A DNA stretch of 34,191 bases, from positions 1 to 34,191 of the forward strand of contig JAFZWF010000001.1 of the NCBI GenBank assembly GCA_017617435.1, given 5' to 3'. Below, in pieces: positions 18,870 to 27,143 of the stretch (position 1 is its first letter; every line of letters begins with the position of its first letter). This DNA comes from Bacilli bacterium (GTDB lineage: Bacteria; Bacillota_I; Bacilli_A; RF39; UBA660). The notes under the pieces are model-generated. The model had not been told where the DNA came from. It did no database searches and saw nothing but the letters and a program-made list of their open reading frames with translations. The translations under genes and the position numbers were made by a program.

Positions 18870-20105
18870 ATGAAAAAAAAGATCATTATGATGATTATCT
18901 TTGCATCAGCTTTTTTAGCTTTACTTATTTTACTAATTTTTAAAGGTTTTGGATTTAATAAAGATAAAGATATAAAAATTGTCGTAAAAAACGGATTATC
19001 GATAAATTATCTAGATGGTGATGAAATTAAATCAACCAATAAAAATAATGTGTATCGTTTTTCGATAACAAATGATAGCTCTGATGATAAATATTATCAA
19101 ATTAGTATTAAAGATTTAGATGATGCTCAAAATATAACTTATTCGATAACATGTGATGAAACAAAACTAAATAAAACTGATAATAGTTTTATTAATAATT
19201 CAATAGTTGATTACGCTGTTATAATTCCAGGTGAAACACATACATACACTTTAACTGTTTCACAAAGTTTTAATGATATAAAAATTGGAACACTTGATAT
19301 AGATGAATATACTTTTATTAAAGAATATTTCTCTCAATCAATTATTTCAAATAGCACTATATATCAAAAACCAAAAACTAATGTTGGTACTGAAATATCT
19401 CAAATAGATGAAGGTTTAATTCAAGATTTAGATGATGATGGTGTTACATATTATTTTAGAGGTAACGTTACAAACAATTATTTTAAATTTGCTGATATGA
19501 TGTGGAGAATTGTTAGAATTAATGGAAATAATACTATAAAAGTAGTTTTAGATTCTACAACAGGTGATACAGTAGAGTACTATAATGAAACTGGTGATGA
19601 TTATTTTAAATATGTTAATACAAATATTAAAACGTATTTAAATGAATGGTATAACGAGAATTTAAAAATGTATGATAAATATATTTATGCTGGTAAATTA
19701 TGTGATTACACTCTTTATACTGGTAAAGATCAATATATTTTTGAAGCAAGTCAAAGACTTGGAATTAATCACACACCTACATTTAATTGTTTAGGTAGTA
19801 AGCTTACTTCTAAGATAATGCTACTTACTGCTGATGAAATAGAGTACGCAGGTGGCTTAATTGGTGTATCTAATGATAGTTATTATTTATATAAAAGTGA
19901 TATAGTAAATCCATCATGGACAATTACTCCAGCAAGTGGTAATGCATCAGAATTTTATCCATATGCTTTATCAAATAATGGAAGTATTGATGATTCTATC
20001 GTTGGTAATCAACAAAAAAATATTAGACCAGTTATAAATATATCAAAAAATGTTGTTGTATCTGGTGATGGAACAATAGATAATCCATATGAGATTGTTA
20101 GTTAG
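18870..20105 (+). CDS. Membrane-anchored surface protein, DUF6273-like domain
   Basis: Residues 1-30 contain a short Lys-rich head and one hydrophobic segment (IIMMIIFASAFLALLILLIF), so the protein is an exported, N-terminally anchored or signal-peptide-bearing protein of 411 residues. The first outer part is a beta-rich region with many Asn, Asp and Thr. The C-terminal half begins YYFRGNVTNNYFKFADMMWR and closes with IRPVINISKNV then a DGTIDNPYEI end. This combination recurs in surface proteins of uncultured Firmicutes and resembles DUF6273; the domain name is from memory and untested. Two cysteines in the C-terminal part could form a disulfide. Its stop overlaps the ribosome site of the pilin-like gene, so the two proteins probably act together at the cell surface. 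Confidence 0.85.
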   Translation: MKKKIIMMIIFASAFLALLILLIFKGFGFNKDKDIKIVVKNGLSINYLDGDEIKSTNKNNVYRFSITNDSSDDKYYQISIKDLDDAQNITYSITCDETKLNKTDNSFINNSIVDYAVIIPGETHTYTLTVSQSFNDIKIGTLDIDEYTFIKEYFSQSIISNSTIYQKPKTNVGTEISQIDEGLIQDLDDDGVTYYFRGNVTNNYFKFADMMWRIVRINGNNTIKVVLDSTTGDTVEYYNETGDDYFKYVNTNIKTYLNEWYNENLKMYDKYIYAGKLCDYTLYTGKDQYIFEASQRLGINHTPTFNCLGSKLTSKIMLLTADEIEYAGGLIGVSNDSYYLYKSDIVNPSWTITPASGNASEFYPYALSNNGSIDDSIVGNQQKNIRPVINISKNVVVSGDGTIDNPYEIVS

Positions 20106-20116
20106 AGGTGAAGAAT

Positions 20117-20560
20117 ATGAAAAAGAATGAAAAAGGTTTTATAGCAATATCTATTATTTATTCAATATTTATTCTCTTTATTATGATACTAATTGCTCTT
20201 ATGTTTTCTTATATTTCTGATAGAAGGTCATCTAATAGAATTAAAGATGACATTAAAAATCAGTTTTCTATTGGTACACCATCAATAATTTATAGTCAAA
20301 ATGGTTCCGAAACTAAAGCTTCTAACTTTACTGTTAGAATAACTGCAACAAAAGGAAAATTTGCACTTGGTACGATAAAGTATATGTGGTCAACTACACA
20401 AACAGGAACACCAACAACTGTTGTTGAAAATAATGCTAATGTTTCAATTAGCCTTACAGCTGGTTATCAACCTGGAGATTACTATTTAATATCACAAGCA
20501 TGTGACATTAATGGAAATTGTACAACTCTTATTTCTAAACGATTTGTTTTAGGATCTTAA
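20117..20560 (+). CDS. Type IV pilin-like protein
   Basis: The start ATG 20117 follows GAGGTGA (20105-20111); a GTG nine bases earlier lies in that ribosome site. The N-terminus KKNEKGFIAISIIYSIFILF has the charged leader, Gly-Phe junction and long hydrophobic helix of a prepilin, which would be cut after the Gly by a prepilin peptidase. The usual glutamate at mature position 5 is absent. After the helix comes a short basic linker (SDRRSSNRIKDDIKNQF), then a compact beta-rich outer domain of about 95 residues that reads like an immunoglobulin-type fold, with one Cys pair (QACDINGNCT). It is 147 residues long. No assembly ATPase or prepilin peptidase is in the window, so the machinery, if any, is elsewhere. 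Confidence 0.8.
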   Translation: MKKNEKGFIAISIIYSIFILFIMILIALMFSYISDRRSSNRIKDDIKNQFSIGTPSIIYSQNGSETKASNFTVRITATKGKFALGTIKYMWSTTQTGTPTTVVENNANVSISLTAGYQPGDYYLISQACDINGNCTTLISKRFVLGS

Positions 20561-20570
20561 TAGTTATAGT

Positions 20571-20612
20571 AAAAAAAATGTAAAATATTTTGTAAATATT
20601 TTACTTTTTTTT
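20571..20612 (+). terminator. Terminator after the pilin-like gene
   Basis: An 11-bp perfect stem, GTAAAATATTT (20580-20590) with AAATATTTTAC (20594-20604), is followed by eight T. The upstream A run can pair with the T run. Confidence 0.92.
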
Positions 20613-20651
20613 ATATATAAAGTGTTTTCTTAATTAAATAAAGAAAAATTA

Positions 20652-20660
20652 TGATAAAAT
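20652..20660 (+). promoter_or_regulatory. Candidate extended -10 promoter
   Basis: TGATAAAAT (TG at 20652-20653, TAAAAT at 20655-20660) matches the extended -10 form seen at other promoters here. No good -35 box is visible. The leader before the next ATG would be only about 12 bases. Confidence 0.5.
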
Positions 20661-20678
20661 ATATTTGTGGTGAAAAGT

Positions 20679-21350
20679 ATGATTATAGGTAAAGTAATTA
20701 GTCAAAATATATTATCTTTTACTGAAAATTTAAAAAATTTTTTATCAAGTTTGACTGCAATTGATATTATCTTCTTTTTTGCAGTTATTTTACTTATGAT
20801 ACTTTTAGTATCACTTTTATACTTTATTAAATCTAATGAAGATTATTCTGATGAAAATAATTACGTTAATATGAATATCGATAATAATGTTAACCAAGAT
20901 AATAAAGAGTTTAATTACACTAATAGTTTTGTTGAAAATAATCATAATTTTGAAGAATCAATTAAAAATAATTATGATAATGAAACAAGTTTTGATAACT
21001 TAGCAAGACCTATAGATGAAGAAGGCGAACTTCTTGATCTTGAATCAATAACAAAGGCTTTGGAAAATAAAGAGACAAATAACATTGATTTAACTTCTTT
21101 TGAAGAAGAACAAGAAAGAGATGCAATCATTAGTTATGATGAATTATTAAGAAAACAACAACCGCAACAACCGTATAAAGTTTCTTACAAAAAAGAAATG
21201 ATGTATGATGATTTATCTGTTAAAGAAGTAGATCTTGATAGTTTATCAAATCCAGTTACTGAAGAAAAACATGATATTAAACTTGTAAGTTATGAAGAAG
21301 AGGAAGCTTTTTTAGAAGCATTAAAATCATTACAAAAATCATTAAATTAA
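20679..21350 (+). CDS. Unknown single-pass membrane protein with acidic tail
   Basis: I do not recognise this 223-residue protein. It has an N-terminal amphipathic part, one strong membrane segment at about 29-51 (IIFFFAVILLMILLVSLLYF) and a long acidic, Asn- and Glu-rich tail that is probably disordered in part and likely faces the cytoplasm. The last 60 residues are more ordered-looking. I took ATG 20679, with GGTGAAA as a weak ribosome site; two GTG codons from 20667 are in frame. It lies 14 bases upstream of mtaB and is probably cotranscribed with it. The single-pass, charged-tail layout is reminiscent of small division-associated membrane proteins, but no motif supports that. Confidence 0.75.
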   Translation: MIIGKVISQNILSFTENLKNFLSSLTAIDIIFFFAVILLMILLVSLLYFIKSNEDYSDENNYVNMNIDNNVNQDNKEFNYTNSFVENNHNFEESIKNNYDNETSFDNLARPIDEEGELLDLESITKALENKETNNIDLTSFEEEQERDAIISYDELLRKQQPQQPYKVSYKKEMMYDDLSVKEVDLDSLSNPVTEEKHDIKLVSYEEEEAFLEALKSLQKSLN

Positions 21351-21364
21351 CAGGGGTGTTAATA

Positions 21365-22660
21365 ATGAAATTTAAAATAGTAAATTTTGGCTGTAAAGTT
21401 AATACTTATGAAAGTACATATCTTGAAGAAGTATTTTTACAAAATAATTATATAGAAGCATCTTCGATTGAAGATGCTAATGTTATTGTTATAAATACTT
21501 GTTCTGTTACTAATGTTGCAGATAGTAAATGTAAAAAAATGATTCGAAGAATTCGAAGAGAAAATAATAGTGCTGTTATTATTGCAACTGGTTGTAGTGT
21601 TCAAAATAATTTTGAAGAATATAAAAATTTTGGTATAGATATATTAGTTGATAATTTTCATAAATCGGAAATTTTTAATCTTTATAATGAATATCTTAAA
21701 ACTAAAGAAAAAATATATAAACATGATAGTAATCGTAAACAAGTTTTTGAAAAAATGCTTCTTGATAAATTTACCAAACATACAAGAGCATTTATAAAGA
21801 TTCAAGATGGATGTGATAATTTTTGCTCTTACTGCGTTATTCCACTTGTTAGAGGTTCTATTAGAAGTAAAAACTTTGATGATGTTATAAGCGAGGCAAT
21901 AGAACTTTCTAATAATGGCCATCAAGAAATTGTTTTAGTTGGAATTCATACAGGCAGCTATAATAGTGATGGTAAAGATTTAGTAGATTTAATTAATGAA
22001 ATATCAAAAATAGATAAAATAAAGAATATTCGTATTTCTTCGATAGAAATTACAGAACTTGATGAAAAGTTTATGGATATGTTAAAACATAATTCTAAAG
22101 TGGTAGATCACTTACATGTTCCGCTTCAATCTGGTACTGATGAAATATTAAAAGTTATGAATAGAAAATATGATACGAAATATTATGAAAATAAAATTAA
22201 CTTAATACGATCAATTAGACCAGATATAAATATTACAACTGATGTAATTGTTGGTCACCCATATGAAACTGAAGAGTTATTTGATCAAACACTAGATTTT
22301 TGCAATAAAATAGGATTTGGAAAAATACATGTATTTCCATATTCTGTTAGAAAAAATACTGCCGCATCTATAATGCCTAATCAAGTAAGTGAAATAGATA
22401 AAAAGAAAAGATCTGAAAAACTTATAAGGTTAAGTGACATTTTGATGGATAAATATGAAAATAAATTCATATCTAAAGAAATGGAAGTTATTACTGAGAT
22501 TAATCATAATGGTGATGTTGTTGGTTTTACAAGTAATTACATAAAGGTATTTATAACAAACTCTGATGGTTTAACATCTAATAATAGAGTTATGGTAAAA
22601 TTAATTAAAAGAGATAAAGATTTTGTGTATGCAGAATATATTAGAAAGGTTGATGAATAA
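21365..22660 (+). CDS. mtaB: tRNA (N6-threonylcarbamoyladenosine37-C2)-methylthiotransferase MtaB
   Basis: This radical-SAM enzyme adds a methylthio group to t6A37, giving ms2t6A in tRNAs that read ANN codons. The 431-residue protein has the three parts of the family: an N-terminal UPF0004 domain with cysteines in VNFGCKVN, INTCSVTN and ATGCSVQ; the radical-SAM core with CDNFCSYC (C150, C154, C157) and HVPLQSGTDEIL; and a C-terminal TRAM domain (about 370-431). NFGCKVN separates it from MiaB. The start is ATG 21365 behind GGGGTG. It matches yqeV, found downstream of dnaJ in Bacillus. The next gene begins inside its stop (TAATG). Confidence 0.93.
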   Translation: MKFKIVNFGCKVNTYESTYLEEVFLQNNYIEASSIEDANVIVINTCSVTNVADSKCKKMIRRIRRENNSAVIIATGCSVQNNFEEYKNFGIDILVDNFHKSEIFNLYNEYLKTKEKIYKHDSNRKQVFEKMLLDKFTKHTRAFIKIQDGCDNFCSYCVIPLVRGSIRSKNFDDVISEAIELSNNGHQEIVLVGIHTGSYNSDGKDLVDLINEISKIDKIKNIRISSIEITELDEKFMDMLKHNSKVVDHLHVPLQSGTDEILKVMNRKYDTKYYENKINLIRSIRPDINITTDVIVGHPYETEELFDQTLDFCNKIGFGKIHVFPYSVRKNTAASIMPNQVSEIDKKKRSEKLIRLSDILMDKYENKFISKEMEVITEINHNGDVVGFTSNYIKVFITNSDGLTSNNRVMVKLIKRDKDFVYAEYIRKVDE

Positions 22661-22998
22661 TGGATAATTTATATCAAAAATTTAATGAAGAAAATAATTT
22701 AAAAACGCAAAATGAAAATATTAATGCATTTGATTTAGCAAAAGATATTTTTGCGAAAATATCACTAGATTGTAGTGTTATAAATGATGACTCTAATCAA
22801 GGATTTATAAAAAAGCAAAATTATATTCATCTTAAAAAAATATTTGATTTATGTGAACAAATCAACGAAAAAAACGCATCTGGAATATTTACAGATGAAC
22901 TTAATAAACTTCTAGAAATATTTTTTGAATCTATTCCAAGCGAGTATAAACACTTAATTGATGAATATAAATCCAATCAAATATCAGCAAGAGAATAA
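22660..22998 (+). CDS. Unknown 112-residue protein between mtaB and recD2
   Basis: This is a small, acidic, all-helical protein that I do not recognise. It begins in the mtaB stop codon, so it is translationally coupled, and recD2 follows after 26 bases. It has no membrane segment, signal peptide or metal-binding motif. The sequence has a short N-terminal helical part (MDNLYQKFNEENNLK), a middle part with one Cys around DCSVINDD, and two further helices. In Bacillus, a TPR protein lies at the corresponding place before recD2, but I see no TPR pattern here. Base and codon use match the neighbours. Confidence 0.75.
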   Translation: MDNLYQKFNEENNLKTQNENINAFDLAKDIFAKISLDCSVINDDSNQGFIKKQNYIHLKKIFDLCEQINEKNASGIFTDELNKLLEIFFESIPSEYKHLIDEYKSNQISARE

Positions 22999-23024
22999 AT
23001 CTTTAGTGTTAGGGTGGGGTTAAA

Positions 23025-25214
23025 TTGATAAAAGTTACTGGTAAAATAAGAAATATTATTTACTCAAGCGATAATGGATACATTGTCGCTTTATTTCGTG
23101 TTAAGAAAATTACTGGTGATGATTATAAAGATTTTTTAAATAAAACAATAACTGTTTGTGGAACAATAATTAATCCTAATAATGAAGATTTATATACTTT
23201 AGAAGGCGATTTTACCGAACATCCTAGATATGGATTTCAATTTAAAATAGATTCATATTTAAAAAATGAACCTTCTGATGAAGATTCGCTTATTGAATTT
23301 TTATCAAGTTCTTTAGTAAAAGGATGTGGAGAAAAAACTGCAAAAATGATAGTTGATCACTTCGGCTTAGATGCAATTAATATTATTAAAAATAATCCTG
23401 AAAGACTTTCAGAAATTAAAATATCCGCATCCAAAATTGATAAAATTTATTTATCAATTTGTAATTATTCTAATGCTGATGATTCTTTGGAGTATTTGAA
23501 ACAATTAGGTTTTAAATCAAATGAAGCATCTATTTTATATACTAAGTATGCTGATGGTATTAAAGGTATAATTAAAGATAATTTTTATGTATTAAGTTCT
23601 CTTATTAGTTTTAATCGTTTAGACGAAATTTATAAAAATAATTTTGATTCAAAAAGTGATATAAGAATTAATGCTTGTATTGTTGAATCAGTCAGAAGTT
23701 TAGATATTTTAACAGGTGATACATATCATTTAATAAATGAAATTTATGATTATTTTAATAAAAGATTTTTTATTAAAATTGATATAGAAACGTTTGAAAA
23801 ATATGTTAAATTACTATATAAAAATGATTACTTAGTTGTTGAGGATAGTAAAGTTTATTTAAATGAAACATATCTTGATGAAGAAATAATTGCTGATAGT
23901 TTATACAATATCAAAAGAAAAGGTATTAAAGATAATTTAAAACTATCTGATATAAGTAATTTACTTAGAGCAGATAATATTATTTATAATGAAGAACAGA
24001 GAAGTGCAATTATAACAGCTTTAAATAATCCAATTACAATAATAAGTGGTGGTCCTGGTGTTGGTAAAACAACAATAGTAAAGGCAATTGTTAATGCTTA
24101 TATGGAGAAAAATCACATAACAAAAATGGATGCACTAAATAAAATTGCTTTACTTGCTCCAACAGGAAGAGCATCAAAAAAGTTAGCATCATCAACACTT
24201 CTTCCTGCTCAAACTATACATAGATTTTTAAAATGGAATAAAGAAACCGATGATTTTCAAATAAATGAATATAATAAAGCATACCAAATGCTTGTTATTG
24301 TTGATGAAGTAAGTATGCTTGATAATCATTTGTTTTCATCATTATTAAGAGGTTTAACATCTAATATAAAATTAATATTAGTTGGTGATGTATTCCAGCT
24401 TCCTAGTGTAGGTCCTGGTCAAATACTATATGATTTAATAGAATCAAATAAAATACCGTTTATTATGTTAAGTCAAATATATAGACAAAGTGAAAAATCT
24501 TATATACCTTATCTTGCAAGAGATATTAAAAATATGAAAGTTAATGAAGATATATTTTTAAGAAGAGATGATTATACATTTATTGATGTAAAAACTGAAA
24601 ACATAAAAAAAATGATTAAAAAGATCTGTGAAGTATCTAAAGAAAAAGGAATTCATGAAAGTGATATTCAGATTCTTGCTCCAATGTATAAGGGAGAAAA
24701 TGGAATTGATAATTTAAATCATATTTTACAAGATTTCTTTAATCCTTGTGATAAAAAGAAATTAGAAATTACATATGGTTTTACAGTTTATAGAGTTGGT
24801 GATAAGGTTCTTCAACAAATTAATAATCCTGATTGTAACGTTTTTAATGGTGATATAGGTTTTATAACGGATATTAAATATAAAACAAATAATAAAGAAA
24901 AAGATAAAATTACAATAAATTTTGATGGTAATATTGTTGAATATAATAAAGATGATCTACAGATGATCAAACATGCATATGCTATAACAATTCATAAAAG
25001 TCAGGGTAGTGAATTTCCTCATGTTATTATTCCTGTTTGTAAAAGTTATAACAAGATGTTATATAATAAACTCATTTATACTGGTGTATCAAGAGCTAAA
25101 AAAAGTTTGGTTGTAATAGGAGAAAAAGAATCATTTTTAAACGCTATTAATAATGATTATTCAACAAATAGAAAAACTGGTTTACTAGATAAATTAATGA
25201 ATAAATTATCATAA
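23025..25214 (+). CDS. recD2: ATP-dependent DNA helicase RecD2
   Basis: RecD2 is a 5'-3' superfamily 1B helicase linked to replication-fork and recombination repair in bacteria without RecBCD. The 729-residue protein has an N-terminal OB-like part, a helix-hairpin-helix segment (KGCGEKTAKMIVDHFG, about 98-113), Walker A GGPGVGKTT at 342-350, Walker B VDEVSMLD, a GDVFQLPSVGPGQIL motif III, and C-terminal motifs AITIHKSQGSEFP and YTGVSRAKKSLVVIG. The start is TTG 23025 placed five bases after AGGGTGGGG, the best ribosome site nearby. It corresponds to yrrC in Bacillus and begins the recD2-to-greA gene order shared with that genus. Confidence 0.96.
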   Translation: MIKVTGKIRNIIYSSDNGYIVALFRVKKITGDDYKDFLNKTITVCGTIINPNNEDLYTLEGDFTEHPRYGFQFKIDSYLKNEPSDEDSLIEFLSSSLVKGCGEKTAKMIVDHFGLDAINIIKNNPERLSEIKISASKIDKIYLSICNYSNADDSLEYLKQLGFKSNEASILYTKYADGIKGIIKDNFYVLSSLISFNRLDEIYKNNFDSKSDIRINACIVESVRSLDILTGDTYHLINEIYDYFNKRFFIKIDIETFEKYVKLLYKNDYLVVEDSKVYLNETYLDEEIIADSLYNIKRKGIKDNLKLSDISNLLRADNIIYNEEQRSAIITALNNPITIISGGPGVGKTTIVKAIVNAYMEKNHITKMDALNKIALLAPTGRASKKLASSTLLPAQTIHRFLKWNKETDDFQINEYNKAYQMLVIVDEVSMLDNHLFSSLLRGLTSNIKLILVGDVFQLPSVGPGQILYDLIESNKIPFIMLSQIYRQSEKSYIPYLARDIKNMKVNEDIFLRRDDYTFIDVKTENIKKMIKKICEVSKEKGIHESDIQILAPMYKGENGIDNLNHILQDFFNPCDKKKLEITYGFTVYRVGDKVLQQINNPDCNVFNGDIGFITDIKYKTNNKEKDKITINFDGNIVEYNKDDLQMIKHAYAITIHKSQGSEFPHVIIPVCKSYNKMLYNKLIYTGVSRAKKSLVVIGEKESFLNAINNDYSTNRKTGLLDKLMNKLS

Positions 25215-25247
25215 AAAGTACATATTATTATTAGGACGTGATAATTT

Positions 25248-25400
25248 GTGAAAAAAATGATGAAAGTAATGGCAGGTATGGCTGGTATTGCTACAGCTGG
25301 AGTTATAGGTTATTCATTAATGAATAAAAAAATAAGAAAAAAAGCAACTGAATTAAAAGATACAATGATTGAAGAAGCAAAAGATACTTTAAAAAAGTAA
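25248..25400 (+). CDS. Small membrane protein, 50 residues
   Basis: This short gene starts at GTG 25248, seven bases after AGGACGTG, and encodes a 50-residue protein. The N-terminal part MKKMMKVMAGMAGIATAGVI is a small Met/Ala/Gly-rich hydrophobic segment, followed by a basic patch (NKKIRKK) and an amphipathic Lys/Glu helix. This is the layout of small YtxH-like or DUF3918-like proteins found near recD2 and alaS in Bacilli, but the family is uncertain. ATG codons at 25257 and 25260 are alternative starts. The good ribosome site, the position between recD2 and the next small gene, and the clean stop support it. Confidence 0.7.
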   Translation: MKKMMKVMAGMAGIATAGVIGYSLMNKKIRKKATELKDTMIEEAKDTLKK

Positions 25401-25434
25401 TATTTTATAATTTTATAAAATAGAGGGAAATTTA

Positions 25435-25671
25435 ATGCATTTTATTGTAGCTCTTTTAATCGGTGCTTTTTCTGGTTTTATCGCTAATATGTTAATGAAT
25501 AATGATGGTGGAATATTAAGAAATATTATTGTTGGTGTTATTGGTGGTATTCTTGGTGATTTGATTTTTAGTTTGGTTGGCATATCATCATCAGGGATAT
25601 TTGGAAACATTGTTATTTCAATAGTAGGATCTTGTTTATTAATATTTTTGGTTAATAAGTTTTTTAAATAA
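25435..25671 (+). CDS. GlsB/YeaQ/YmgE family membrane protein
   Basis: The 78-residue protein consists almost entirely of three membrane helices with Gly-rich packing, including IVALLIGAFSGFIANMLM at the start and IIVGVIGGILGDLIF in the middle. This is the pattern of the GlsB/YeaQ/YmgE family (transglycosylase-associated protein family), small stress-linked membrane proteins of unknown biochemical role. It starts at ATG 25435 behind AGAGGGA. Together with the small gene just upstream it makes a pair of tiny membrane proteins after recD2. Its stop codon lies in the arm of the terminator at 25666-25697. Confidence 0.88.
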   Translation: MHFIVALLIGAFSGFIANMLMNNDGGILRNIIVGVIGGILGDLIFSLVGISSSGIFGNIVISIVGSCLLIFLVNKFFK

Positions 25672-25697
25672 TAATATGAAAAATATTATTATTTTTT
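25666..25697 (+). terminator. Terminator after the GlsB-like gene
   Basis: AAATAATAATAT (25666-25677) pairs perfectly with ATATTATTATTT (25683-25694) around GAAAA, with a T run to 25697. The stem is long but has no G-C pairs, so its strength is uncertain. Confidence 0.7.
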
Positions 25698-25720
25698 AAT
25701 ATTATTTTTTATGTTTTACA

Positions 25721-25726
25721 TATAAT
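25721..25726 (+). promoter_or_regulatory. Candidate -10 box before the AI-2E family gene
   Basis: TATAAT at 25721-25726 lies 22 bases before the next ATG, after a terminator. No -35 box at the right distance is visible, so the call rests on the -10 box and position. Confidence 0.4.
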
Positions 25727-25748
25727 ATATTTAGAAAAATGGTGAAAT

Positions 25749-26882
25749 ATGAATCATAAAAAAATAAAACTTGATGAAAATAAATTAAATAAACTTATTG
25801 CTCATGCAAATAACTTAGTAAAACTTTTGTATTTTTTATTTATAGCAGGAATAATTCTTGCAGGTATAATTGTTATAAAAGAATTAAATATAATATCATT
25901 TATTGCTGGAATTATTGGTGTATTATCACCTGTTGTAATTGGTTTTATAATTGCATGGCTTTTTAATCCTTTAGTAATAAAACTGAAAAATAAAGGTTTA
26001 TCAAAAGGTTTTTCAATAATTATTGTTGTTTTGGTTATTTTATTTTCTATGTTTCTTTTTTTTAAAATATTTATTCCTGTTTTATATAAGCAAATTAATG
26101 ATTTAATAAAAGTTTTACCAAACATTATAAATTCGTTATCAAATATTCTTGATAAATTTTCTAATAAGTTTTTAAAAGAAGGAATTGATATAAGTGATTT
26201 TAAAAATAATATAATTAATGGTGTAAATGCTTATACAAATAATTTTTCTTTAAAACTTCCTTCTTATATTATTAGTATTACTAAGTCATTTTTTAGTGTT
26301 ATCGGAGTAATATTAATGGGCTTTGTAGTTGGAATATATTTACTTGTTGATTATGATAATATTTTTGATAAATGTTTAAAAATATTCCATAAAGATAAAA
26401 GCAAAGATTTTAAGAGTTTACTTACAAACATGAGTGAAGAGGTTAGAAAAACTGTTAACGGAACTTTTTTGGTTGCTTTAATGGTTTTAGTTTGTGATAC
26501 AGTTGCTTTTTCTATAATTGGTTTATCATCACCACTTTTATTTGGAGTATTATGTGGTTTAACTGATCTAATACCATTTATTGGTCCATATATTGGTGGC
26601 GGTGCTGCAGTTATTGTAGGATTTACTAAATCTACACCTGTTGGAGTTGCTGTGTTGATTGCTTGCATTATTGTTCAGTCACTAGAAAATTATATTTTAC
26701 AACCGATTGTTATGAGTAAAGCGACAAAAATTAATCCCGTTTTAATTATTATATTTTTACTTTTATTTGGAAAATTTTTCGGTATTCTTGGTATGATAGT
26801 TGCAACTCCAATTCTCGCGCTTATGAAGGTATTTTGCGAATATATATGTAAAAAAAGAAGTCTTAGTTTATTAAATGATTGA
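25749..26882 (+). CDS. AI-2E family transporter (YrrI-like membrane protein)
   Basis: This 377-residue integral membrane protein has about eight hydrophobic helices: two or three in the first 110 residues, one around 180-200, and a cluster from about 235 to 365. The stretches GLTDLIPFIGPYIGGGAAVI and ILQPIVMSKATKINP are typical of the AI-2E/UPF0118 family. Despite the family name, members include exporters and ion antiporters, so the substrate cannot be told. The start is ATG 25749 behind GGTGAAA. It matches yrrI, which precedes alaS in Bacillus, so the gene order is conserved. Its TGA stop overlaps the -35 box of the alanine T-box promoter. Confidence 0.92.
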   Translation: MNHKKIKLDENKLNKLIAHANNLVKLLYFLFIAGIILAGIIVIKELNIISFIAGIIGVLSPVVIGFIIAWLFNPLVIKLKNKGLSKGFSIIIVVLVILFSMFLFFKIFIPVLYKQINDLIKVLPNIINSLSNILDKFSNKFLKEGIDISDFKNNIINGVNAYTNNFSLKLPSYIISITKSFFSVIGVILMGFVVGIYLLVDYDNIFDKCLKIFHKDKSKDFKSLLTNMSEEVRKTVNGTFLVALMVLVCDTVAFSIIGLSSPLLFGVLCGLTDLIPFIGPYIGGGAAVIVGFTKSTPVGVAVLIACIIVQSLENYILQPIVMSKATKINPVLIIIFLLLFGKFFGILGMIVATPILALMKVFCEYICKKRSLSLLND

Positions 26883-26907
26883 TAAAATTTAGTTAATTTG
26901 TTAAAAT
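26879..26907 (+). promoter_or_regulatory. Promoter of the alanine T-box operon
   Basis: TTGATA (26879-26884) and TAAAAT (26902-26907) are exactly 17 bases apart, with TG at 26899-26900 forming an extended -10. The -35 box overlaps the upstream stop codon. Start expected near 26914. Confidence 0.8.
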
Positions 26908-26913
26908 ATGCTT

Positions 26914-27124
26914 GTAATCGATGAATTAAGAAGTAATAAAAGTTATTTTATTAGAGACTTACAGATGGTGAAAAGTAAGATTATAGTTTTTGTTACCTGC
27001 TGCTTAAGGAGATTAATCGGAGGATTTTTAGATTTATTCTTCGTTATCAAATAATTAAGTGAAAATAAGGATGGTACCGCATTTATTGCTCCTTTTATAT
27101 GAGTAATAAATGTGGTTTTTATTT
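26914..27124 (+). promoter_or_regulatory. Alanine-specific T-box riboswitch leader
   Basis: The T-box motif AAGGATGGTACCGC is at 27067-27080. In stem I, TTAAG (26926-26930) pairs with CTTAA (27003-27007), AGTA is at 26932-26935, and TAATAAAA pairs with TTTTGTTA above the specifier loop. The 3' side of that loop reads CCTGCTG, giving specifier GCT (26999-27001), an alanine codon followed by a purine; a second GCT follows directly. The bulge TGGT fits an ACCA tRNA end. The usual GAA of the loop-E motif is not present. The leader precedes a P-loop kinase gene and alaS, agreeing with alanine. Confidence 0.9.
27079..27124 (+). terminator. T-box intrinsic terminator (alanine leader)
   Basis: GCATTTATTGCTC (27079-27091) pairs with GAGTAATAAATGT (27101-27113), 13 bp with two G-U pairs, followed by a T-rich run. 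The 5' arm overlaps the end of the T-box motif. Confidence 0.9.
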
Positions 27125-27143
27125 TAAGAAAGGAATGTTTATT

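Noticed and set aside
21644-21925. Open frame of 93 codons on the minus strand inside mtaB
   Set aside because: It runs antisense to a conserved gene and has no ribosome site or recognisable product.
27099-27143. In-frame ATG at 27099 as start of the P-loop kinase
   Set aside because: It lies in the T-box terminator hairpin; the P-loop strand begins at ATG 27144 with AAAGGA upstream.
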